This document shows, in pieces, positions 1 to 5,728 of a stretch of 5,728 nt of DNA. The stretch covers positions 1 through 5,728 of the forward strand of contig CAYWTX010000653.1 in the NCBI GenBank assembly GCA_964461295.1, written 5' to 3'. The position numbers were made by a program, and so were the translations under genes. Under the pieces are notes generated by a model. That model ran no database searches. It worked only from the letters and a program-made list of their open reading frames with translations, and was not told where the DNA came from. Position 1 is the stretch's first letter. The number at the start of each line of letters is the position of its first letter. Source of the DNA: CAYWTX01 sp964461295. Lineage in GTDB: Bacteria > Planctomycetota > Phycisphaerae > SM23-33.

Positions 1-206
1 ACACGCCGACCGGCCGCGGGCCGACGACCGACGAAGGCAAGATCCGCGCGCTGGCCACGATCCACAACATCTCGCTGATCACGACGATGACCGCGGCGGA
101 CGCGGCAACGGCCGCGATCGCTGCCCTGAAAGCTGCCGCGGAGAGCGAGCAGGACCCCGACAGCGCCTGGACGGTCCGCCCGTTGCAGGAGTACTTCCCG
201 AAGTAG
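1..206 (+). CDS. carB: Carbamoyl-phosphate synthase large subunit, C-terminal end (partial)
   Basis: The last 67 codons (first complete codon at base 3, TAG at 204-206) of the ATP- and glutamine-dependent synthase that makes carbamoyl phosphate for pyrimidine and arginine synthesis in the cytoplasm. The visible part opens with TPTGRGPTTDEGKIRAL, which matches the conserved 'NTP.GR....DE..IR' segment of the MGS-like allosteric domain. It continues through ISLITTMTAADAA, the usual ITT...A helix-strand element, and ends LQEYFPK, close to the LQEY-type end typical of CarB. In enterobacterial CarB this domain binds UMP, IMP or ornithine; whether this protein is regulated the same way cannot be seen. 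The catalytic ATP-grasp domains lie upstream, outside the window. The stop is clean, with no frameshift. No carA or other pyrimidine gene follows; the next gene starts 189 bases downstream, so carB appears to end its transcription unit here. Confidence 0.93.
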   Translation, partial: TPTGRGPTTDEGKIRALATIHNISLITTMTAADAATAAIAALKAAAESEQDPDSAWTVRPLQEYFPK

Positions 207-269
207 GGACGCCGGCGGGCGCGGAAGTCCAGGGAAGCGGCGCCTTGCGGAGCCCGATCGGCACGGTTC

Positions 270-295
270 GGCTTCGCCCATTCCGATGCGAAGTC
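270..295. other. Stem-loop in the carB downstream gap
   Basis: GGCTTCGC (270-277) can pair with GCGAAGTC (288-295): eight pairs, one of them G-U, closing a 10-base loop. It lies 64 bases after the carB stop. No T-run follows, so it is not a classical intrinsic terminator; it could protect the 3' end of the carB mRNA or be a chance structure in GC-rich DNA. Confidence 0.3.
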
Positions 296-323
296 CGCCT
301 GCGCGGGAGAACAAGGCCGGGGC

Positions 324-341
324 GCGCCGCGCCGGCGGCGC
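324..341. other. GC-only stem-loop upstream of the DUF58 gene
   Basis: GCGCCGC (324-330) and GCGGCGC (335-341) form a perfect 7-bp stem around a GCCG tetraloop. It is followed by TGGTGGATTG, with no T-run. Together with the hairpin at 270-295 it fills the carB-DUF58 gap and could stop read-through from carB. GC-only stems of this size also arise by chance in DNA of this composition. Confidence 0.3.
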
Positions 342-381
342 TGGTGGATTGTGAAGGCTACCTTCGGGCGGGGGATCTGCG

Positions 382-387
382 TAGACT
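382..387 (+). promoter_or_regulatory. Candidate -10 element for a leaderless or very short-leader mRNA
   Basis: TAGACT at 382-387 fits the TANNNT pattern of a bacterial -10 box. Only eight bases separate it from the ATG at 396, so transcription would begin at or just before the start codon. No purine-rich ribosome binding site lies in the 15 bases before that ATG. No convincing -35 hexamer is found at 16-18 bp spacing (the 17-bp position reads TACCTT), so the call rests on the -10 match and its position alone. Confidence 0.3.
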
Positions 388-395
388 GTGGCTCG

Positions 396-1295
396 ATGGC
401 CCTGAGCGCGGAACAGTATCTTCGCCCGGACGTGATCCAGCAGGTGCGGCGGCTGGACCTGAAGGCGCGGTTCATTGTCGAGGGATTGATGTCGGGGCTG
501 CACGGCTCGCCGTTCCACGGCTTTTCGGTCGAGTTCTCCGAGCACCGCAAGTACACGCCGGGCGACGACATCCGCATGATCGACTGGAACGTGTACGGCA
601 AGACCGACAGGTACTACATCAAGAAGTTCCAGGCCGAGACGAACCTCGATTGCCACCTGCTGGTGGACTGCTCGGGCAGCATGGACTTCACCCTCGGCGG
701 GCGCATGACCAAGATGGACTACGCCATCTGCCTGGCCGCGGCGTTGGGCTATCTGATGGTCCACCAGCAGGACTCGGTGGGGCTGTTCACGTTTGACGAG
801 AAGGTGCGGGCCTACCTGCCGCCGAAGACCAATCGCGCGCACCTGGTGAACATCCTGGGCCAACTGGCCCGCACCAAGCCGTACGGCCGCACCGGCCTGG
901 CGACGGCGTTGCACGACATTGCCGGGCGCATCAGGAAGCGCAGCCTGATCGTGCTGCTGAGCGACCTGCTCGATGAGCAGGAGCAGGTGCTCAAGGCGTT
1001 GCACCACTTGCGGTTTCGCGGGCACGACATCATCATCTTCCAGGTGCTGGATCACAGCGAAGTGGCGTTCGAGTTCGACGGCTTGGTGCGATTTGAGGAC
1101 CCGGAGACCGGCGACAGCGTGGACGCCGACCCGCGGGCGATCCGGGCGTCGTACATGGAGGAGTTCGGCCGCTTTATTGGCGGGTACAAGAGGCAGTGCC
1201 AGGCGATGCGGGCGGACTTCACCACGGTTCACAACGGCATGACGTTCGACAAGGCGTTGATCGAGTTTCTCGTCGATCGGCAGGGGAAGATGTAG
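396..1295 (+). CDS. DUF58 / von Willebrand factor A domain protein
   Basis: A 299-residue cytoplasmic protein with no signal peptide or membrane span, the usual length for short DUF58 proteins. Residues about 8-85 are the typical N-terminal part: YLRPDVIQQV, ARFIVEG, SPFHGFSVEFSEHR, then the DUF58 core PGDDIRMIDWNVYGKTDR. From about 86 comes a vWA fold with a complete MIDAS metal site: DCSGS (D91, S93, S95), T166 in GRTGLATAL, and D190 in LIVLLSD. Such proteins usually work with a MoxR-family AAA+ ATPase in metal-dependent protein assembly or chaperone-like tasks; the client here is unknown. No moxR or other vWA (BatA/B-like) gene lies in the window; the neighbours are carB and glgP. I chose ATG 396 because homologous sequence begins there (LSAEQYLRP). 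An in-frame GTG at 351 would add 15 residues (MKATFGRGICVDCGS) that look unlike the family. TAG is at 1293-1295. Confidence 0.9.
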   Translation: MALSAEQYLRPDVIQQVRRLDLKARFIVEGLMSGLHGSPFHGFSVEFSEHRKYTPGDDIRMIDWNVYGKTDRYYIKKFQAETNLDCHLLVDCSGSMDFTLGGRMTKMDYAICLAAALGYLMVHQQDSVGLFTFDEKVRAYLPPKTNRAHLVNILGQLARTKPYGRTGLATALHDIAGRIRKRSLIVLLSDLLDEQEQVLKALHHLRFRGHDIIIFQVLDHSEVAFEFDGLVRFEDPETGDSVDADPRAIRASYMEEFGRFIGGYKRQCQAMRADFTTVHNGMTFDKALIEFLVDRQGKM

Positions 1296-1326
1296 GCGGT
1301 TGAGGACGGGTTGGAAGGCGGGCGGT

Positions 1327-1376
1327 TCGGCGGAGCGGCCGGGCCGCTCGGGCCGGCGGCTTTCGGGCTCCGCCGA
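1327..1376. repeat. 10-bp perfect inverted repeat abutting the glgP ribosome binding site
   Basis: TCGGCGGAGC (1327-1336) and GCTCCGCCGA (1367-1376) are exact reverse complements separated by 30 bases. The right arm ends inside the purine tract GAGAAAGGG (1375-1383) that serves as the glgP ribosome binding site, so a folded mRNA would place a strong helix against it. The left arm also overlaps the arm of a second, mutually exclusive hairpin (1333-1349). It could be an mRNA switch or attenuator-like structure, a protein binding site, or chance. No T-run follows. Confidence 0.45.
1333..1349. other. Alternative hairpin in the glgP leader
   Basis: GAGCGGC (1333-1339) pairs perfectly with GCCGCTC (1343-1349) around a CGG loop. 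Bases 1333-1336 are also needed for the larger inverted repeat 1327-1376, so the two structures exclude each other, an arrangement seen in RNA switches. A T-run after it is absent, so terminator function for the DUF58 gene is doubtful. Confidence 0.35.
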
Positions 1377-1383
1377 GAAAGGG
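1375..1383 (+). promoter_or_regulatory. Ribosome binding site deciding the glgP start
   Basis: The purine tract GAGAAAGGG ends five bases before ATG 1389. This, with the DUF3417 homology beginning right after that ATG, favours 1389 over the in-frame TTG at 1311, which would add 26 low-complexity Gly/Ala/Pro/Arg-rich residues translated from the inverted-repeat region. Confidence 0.6.
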
Positions 1384-1388
1384 CACGC

Positions 1389-3527
1389 ATGGACATACGC
1401 ACGCGCCTTGAAGAGTTGACGCAGAACCTGTACTGGAGCTGGCACCCTCGGGTCATCGAAATCTTCCGCGACATCGACCCGCACCTGTGGCGGGAGGTCA
1501 ACCACAACCCGGTGGAGCTGCTTGCGCGACTGGACGACGACACGCTCAGCCGCAAGGCGGGCGAGCTGGCCTTGAGCGCTCGCGTCAGCCAGGCGTTCCA
1601 CGAGATGCAGGAGTACCTCGAATCCAACGACACGTGGGGCGCCTGGCACGCCGGGCCGCTGCACTCACGGCCGGTGGCGTATTTCTCGGCGGAGTTCGGC
1701 CTGCACGAATCGCTGCCGATCTACTCGGGCGGCCTGGGGGTGCTTGCGGGCGACCACCTCAAGTCGGCCAGCGACATGGGCGTTCCGCTGGTGGGGATCG
1801 GGCTGTTCTACGCGCAAGGGTACTTCCACCAGCGTCTGGACGAAAACGGTTTGCAGCACGAGGAGTACTTCGCCTCGGACGTGAACAAGCTGCCGATTCG
1901 CCGGGCCACCAACCACGCCGGGCAGCTCCGCATTCTCGTGCAGACCAGCACGGAGCAGATCTGGGCGGGGGTGTGGACCGCGAAGGTCGGGCGCAACCGG
2001 CTGATCCTGCTGGACACCAACGTGGAAGGCAACGACGATTCGCATCGCAATCTGACGGCTCAGCTGTACGGCGGCGACCAGCGGGTGCGAATCCTGCAGG
2101 AGTTGGTGTTGGGGGTGGGCGGCCTGCGGGCGCTGGAGGCGATGGGCATCGCGCCGGGGGTGATCCACATGAACGAGGGGCATAGCGCGTTCGCCGTGCT
2201 GGAACTGGCCCGCTGGTTGATGGAGCGCGACGGGAAGGACTTCGCGGGCGTGCGGGAAGAGGCGGCGTCGATGACGGTGTTCACGACGCACACGCCGGTG
2301 GAGGCGGGGCACGACCGGTTCGAACCGGGGATGCTGGAGGCGACGCTGGGCCCGCTTCGCAGGCAGATCGGCATCGGCGAGCAGGAGTTGATGGCGTTGG
2401 GGCGCGTTCGGCCGGAGGACCGCAACGAGCCGTTCTGCATGACGGTGCTGGGGCTGAAGATGTCGCGGTCGCGGAACGCGGTGTCGGCGCGGCACGGGCG
2501 GTTGAGCCGGGCGATGTGGCACGAGCTTTGGCCGAACGTCGCGGAGCATGAGGTGCCCATCGGGCACATCACCAACGGGGTGCACGTGGCCAGTTGGATG
2601 GCCGTGCCGATCGCGCCGCTGTTCACGGAGCACCTGGGCGCCAACTGGCTGGCGCAGATGTACGACCCGAAGGTGCTGGCGTTGGTGGACAGGATCAGCG
2701 ACGTGGAGTTGTGGGAGCAGCACCAGATTCTGAAGGCGAACCTGGTGGACTACGTGGAGCGGCGGATGCGCCAGCAGGCCCAGCGGCGCGGGCAGAACCC
2801 GGACTTGCTGCCGCGGCTGGACCCTTCCGCGCTGACCATCGGCTTCGCCCGGCGCTTCGCGCAGTACAAACGGGGCGACTTGCTGCTGCGATACCTGGAC
2901 CGGTTGGCGGGGATCGTGGCCGACCCGGAGCGGCCGGTGCAGATCATCTTCGCGGGCAAGGCGCACCCGCGCGACGAGGGGGGCAAGAAGCTGATCCAGC
3001 ACGTCTGCCGGGTGGCGTGCGACCCGTGCTTCGCGGGCAAGATCGTGTTCCTGGAGGACCACGACATCAACGTGGGGCGGCACCTGGTGCAGGGAGCCGA
3101 CGTGTGGATGAATCTGCCGCGCCGCCCGCTGGAGGCCTGCGGCACCAGCGGGATGAAGACGATCCTCAACGGCGGGCTGAACCTTTCCATCCTCGACGGG
3201 TGGTGGGCGGAAGCGTACGACGGCCAGAACGGGTTCGCGGTGGGCAACTCGGCCGAGAGCGTGGACTGGGAGAAGCAGGACATTTTGGACGCCGGCGGGG
3301 TGTTCGACGTGCTGGAGAAGCAGATCGTGCCGCTGTTCTACGACCGCGACGAGCACGGGGTGCCGCGCAAGTGGGTCGCGCGCCAGAAGCGCGCGATCAA
3401 AACGCTGGCGTGGCGGTTCAGCGCGCGGCGAATGGTGCTGGACTACGCGATGCGGTGCTACCTCCCCGCGGCCGGGGCGGAGGCGTGCTCGTTCCCGCTC
3501 AGGACGTGGCTGTGGCCGAGGCGGTAG
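1389..3527 (+). CDS. glgP: Alpha-glucan (glycogen) phosphorylase, DUF3417 type
   Basis: A 712-residue cytoplasmic enzyme that cleaves storage alpha-1,4-glucan with phosphate to release glucose 1-phosphate, using pyridoxal phosphate (PLP). Residues about 1-100 form the DUF3417 N-terminal domain (LTQNLYWSWHP, WREVNHNPV). Then come YFSAEFG (98-104), the SGGLG loop (113-117), MNEGHSAF (261-268), HTPVEAGHDRF (301-311), HITNGVH, GFARRFAQYKR (485-495), AGKAHP (522-527), EDHDIN, and the PLP-lysine motif GTSGMK with Lys590. All belong to the short bacterial/archaeal phosphorylase group rather than the classic MalP/muscle type; at 712 residues it is compact. A Cys precedes the PLP motif (EACGTSGMK) where I would expect Ser. 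The gene starts 93 bases after the DUF58 stop; no other glycogen gene is adjacent. ATG 1389 was chosen from its ribosome binding site and family start; TTG 1311 is the alternative. A trehalose or other glucan substrate cannot be excluded from sequence. Confidence 0.93.
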   Translation: MDIRTRLEELTQNLYWSWHPRVIEIFRDIDPHLWREVNHNPVELLARLDDDTLSRKAGELALSARVSQAFHEMQEYLESNDTWGAWHAGPLHSRPVAYFSAEFGLHESLPIYSGGLGVLAGDHLKSASDMGVPLVGIGLFYAQGYFHQRLDENGLQHEEYFASDVNKLPIRRATNHAGQLRILVQTSTEQIWAGVWTAKVGRNRLILLDTNVEGNDDSHRNLTAQLYGGDQRVRILQELVLGVGGLRALEAMGIAPGVIHMNEGHSAFAVLELARWLMERDGKDFAGVREEAASMTVFTTHTPVEAGHDRFEPGMLEATLGPLRRQIGIGEQELMALGRVRPEDRNEPFCMTVLGLKMSRSRNAVSARHGRLSRAMWHELWPNVAEHEVPIGHITNGVHVASWMAVPIAPLFTEHLGANWLAQMYDPKVLALVDRISDVELWEQHQILKANLVDYVERRMRQQAQRRGQNPDLLPRLDPSALTIGFARRFAQYKRGDLLLRYLDRLAGIVADPERPVQIIFAGKAHPRDEGGKKLIQHVCRVACDPCFAGKIVFLEDHDINVGRHLVQGADVWMNLPRRPLEACGTSGMKTILNGGLNLSILDGWWAEAYDGQNGFAVGNSAESVDWEKQDILDAGGVFDVLEKQIVPLFYDRDEHGVPRKWVARQKRAIKTLAWRFSARRMVLDYAMRCYLPAAGAEACSFPLRTWLWPRR

Positions 3528-3549
3528 GGCGCGTGCGAGCGGGACCGTT

Positions 3550-3561
3550 GTCGCGGGCGAC
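3550..3561. other. Small hairpin in the glgP/toroid-gene convergent gap
   Basis: GTCGC (3550-3554) and GCGAC (3557-3561) are exact complements. A two-base loop is too tight, so the likely form is a 4-bp stem with a CGGG loop. It directly abuts the stronger hairpin at 3561-3579, giving tandem structures in the 62-base gap between two genes that end facing each other. Confidence 0.3.
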
Positions 3562-3579
3562 CGTGGCGAGACGCCACGG
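3561..3579. terminator. Hairpin, candidate bidirectional terminator between convergent genes
   Basis: CCGTGGCG (3561-3568) and CGCCACGG (3572-3579) form a perfect 8-bp stem with an AGA loop, 33 bases after the glgP stop and 10 bases before the stop of the minus-strand gene. On the plus strand it is followed by CTCTGTTG, only weakly T-rich; on the minus strand by TCGCCCGCG, with no T-run. Position between convergent genes argues for a shared terminator or 3'-end structure. It might instead be a copy of a dispersed palindromic repeat. Confidence 0.5.
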
Positions 3580-3589
3580 CTCTGTTGAG

Positions 3590-4552
3590 TCAGGCAGCCG
3601 TTGGCCCCGACGCGGCCTCGAGGCGCCCGAAGGCGCGGAGGGTCCGGAGCGTCGCCAACGTCAGGATGCCTTGCCAGGCCCGCCTGGCCTGCTCCCACGC
3701 CGCCGGGTAAGCCTCGCCCCACGACCAAGTAGGCACCCACGAACCGTCGGGCTGCTGCCGGGCGATGAGAAAGTCGAGGCAGCGGTCCACGTCCTCGGCC
3801 AGCCCCTCGGCCAGCGGCGACTGCGGCGAACGGACGGCCGCCATGTATCCCGCGGGACGGAGGCAGTAGCTGTCCCACTTGGCGGGGTCGCGCTGGACGG
3901 CGTGGGCGACGGCCGGCCGTAGCCGCTCGACCAGCCTCTCGCGGAGCGCCGGCGGAGTCGCTGCCGTTTCGATCAGCGTCAACCAACAGGCGATCTCGTG
4001 CATGTCCTTCGGCTCGGCCTGGCCTTCGAGGTGCGTCAGAAGCGAGTCGGTCACCCGCCGCACGAAATCGGGCGGGACCAGCGACGCGTAGGAGTAGAGG
4101 CATGCGACGACCTCGGCCCGGGGGTTGACCCGGTAGCCGCCCCAGACGGCGCTTTGCTTGGCGCTGTCGTCATCGTAGTGCCACCACGGCGCGTGCGGCT
4201 CGTCGTTCACCGGGCGAGGCACGATCTCCCAGAGCAGCGTGGCCGGGTCGCACGCGGCCAGCAGGTACGCGACGGCGCCGCCGACCAGCGGGTGCCGCGG
4301 CGGGGCGCCGACCTGGGCCAGCAATTCGAGCGCCCGCACGGTGCAGATCACCGAACTGGCGCCTGATGCGAGATCAGGCTCGACGCCGTGGCCAAACCCG
4401 CCGTCGGCGTTCTGATAGGGCGCGAGCGCCTCGAGCACACCTTCGCGGCCAGCGGATCGGAAGTGGAACCCATACAGCGCCCGCTCGAGCGGGCGCGCGA
4501 AGTCCTTCAGAAACGCCGCCGCCTTCGTCTGTGTCGCAATCGATAGGAGCAT
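3590..4552 (-). CDS. Alpha/alpha-toroid protein, prenyltransferase/squalene-oxidase repeat type, function unknown
   Basis: 320 residues, no signal peptide or membrane span. Two repeat signatures of the terpenoid-cyclase/prenyltransferase toroid are visible: YQNADGGFG (46-54) and RQQPDGSW (265-272), with helical segments between. GFGHGVEPDL (52-61) recalls a family of bacterial proteins often named 'prenyltransferase' from the fold alone; no reaction is established for it that I can name. HAPWWHYDDDSA (120-131) has an acidic cluster like the DxDD motif of class II cyclases, but its first Asp is replaced by Tyr126. The aromatic-rich end (WVPTWSWGEAYPAAW) might line a carbohydrate or lipid pocket; that is inference. 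The start is five bases after the guaA stop, so it is probably cotranscribed and translationally coupled. ATG 4552 was preferred; GTG 4567, overlapping guaA, would add MGITA. TGA is at 3592-3590. Confidence 0.78.
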   Translation of the reverse strand: MLLSIATQTKAAAFLKDFARPLERALYGFHFRSAGREGVLEALAPYQNADGGFGHGVEPDLASGASSVICTVRALELLAQVGAPPRHPLVGGAVAYLLAACDPATLLWEIVPRPVNDEPHAPWWHYDDDSAKQSAVWGGYRVNPRAEVVACLYSYASLVPPDFVRRVTDSLLTHLEGQAEPKDMHEIACWLTLIETAATPPALRERLVERLRPAVAHAVQRDPAKWDSYCLRPAGYMAAVRSPQSPLAEGLAEDVDRCLDFLIARQQPDGSWVPTWSWGEAYPAAWEQARRAWQGILTLATLRTLRAFGRLEAASGPTAA

Positions 4553-4557
4553 GGCCG

Positions 4558-5728
<1,171 letters not shown>

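Noticed and set aside
351..395. GTG 351 as the start of the DUF58 gene
   Set aside because: The extra 15 residues do not look like the family, and the candidate -10 box at 382-387 lies inside them.
245..796. A 183-codon plus-strand frame beginning in the carB downstream gap
   Set aside because: Most of it overlaps the DUF58 gene in a different frame, and its residues are Arg/Gly/Pro-rich without family resemblance. The part before 396 has no credible coding pattern.
1311..1388. N-terminal extension of glgP from TTG 1311
   Set aside because: The 26 added residues are low-complexity, translated from the GC-rich inverted-repeat region, and lie before the DUF3417 start. ATG 1389 has its own ribosome binding site.
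2594..3922. A 442-codon plus-strand frame overlapping the 3' half of glgP and antisense to the toroid gene
   Set aside because: Low-complexity Gly/Ala/Arg-rich translation with no motif; a shifted-frame shadow of glgP.
1665..4103. An 812-codon open frame on the minus strand across glgP and the toroid gene
   Set aside because: It is antisense to a clear glgP and runs into the toroid gene in another frame. The product is Arg/Pro/Ala/His-rich with no family pattern, as expected when strong G/C third positions remove stops from the opposite strand.

Overview
This is a GC-rich chromosomal window, roughly two-thirds G+C by eye with strong G/C preference at third codon positions. It holds five protein genes and no sign of a mobile element, CRISPR array, tRNA or rRNA. 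The style of the DUF58 and glucan phosphorylase proteins, the high GC and the lack of strong Shine-Dalgarno sites suggest a Planctomycetota bacterium, perhaps Phycisphaerae-like. That placement is inference from protein style; no marker gene in the window proves it.

Plus strand, left to right. Bases 1-206 are the C-terminal end of carbamoyl-phosphate synthase large subunit (carB), covering the end of its MGS-like regulatory domain. A 189-base gap (207-395) follows, with two GC-rich stem-loops and a possible -10 box very close to the next start codon. Bases 396-1295 encode a DUF58/von Willebrand A protein with a complete MIDAS metal site. A 93-base gap (1296-1388) contains a 10-bp perfect inverted repeat that ends at the ribosome binding site of the next gene. 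Bases 1389-3527 encode a compact DUF3417-type alpha-glucan (glycogen) phosphorylase.

Minus strand, right to left. Bases 5728-4558 encode GMP synthase (guaA), whose 5' end lies outside the window. Five bases later comes a probably translationally coupled gene (4552-3590) for an alpha/alpha-toroid protein of the prenyltransferase/squalene-oxidase-repeat type, function unknown. It meets glgP tail to tail across a 62-base gap (3528-3589) holding two small hairpins, the second a perfect 8-bp stem that probably ends transcription from one or both sides.

The genes do not form one pathway. carB (pyrimidine/arginine precursor) and guaA (purine) are nucleotide housekeeping genes, glgP mobilises storage glucan, and the DUF58 protein is normally a partner of a MoxR AAA+ ATPase that is absent here. 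The least explained parts are the toroid protein tied to guaA, the orphan DUF58 gene with its possibly leaderless start, and the inverted repeat in front of glgP. I see no evidence for a new multi-gene system.
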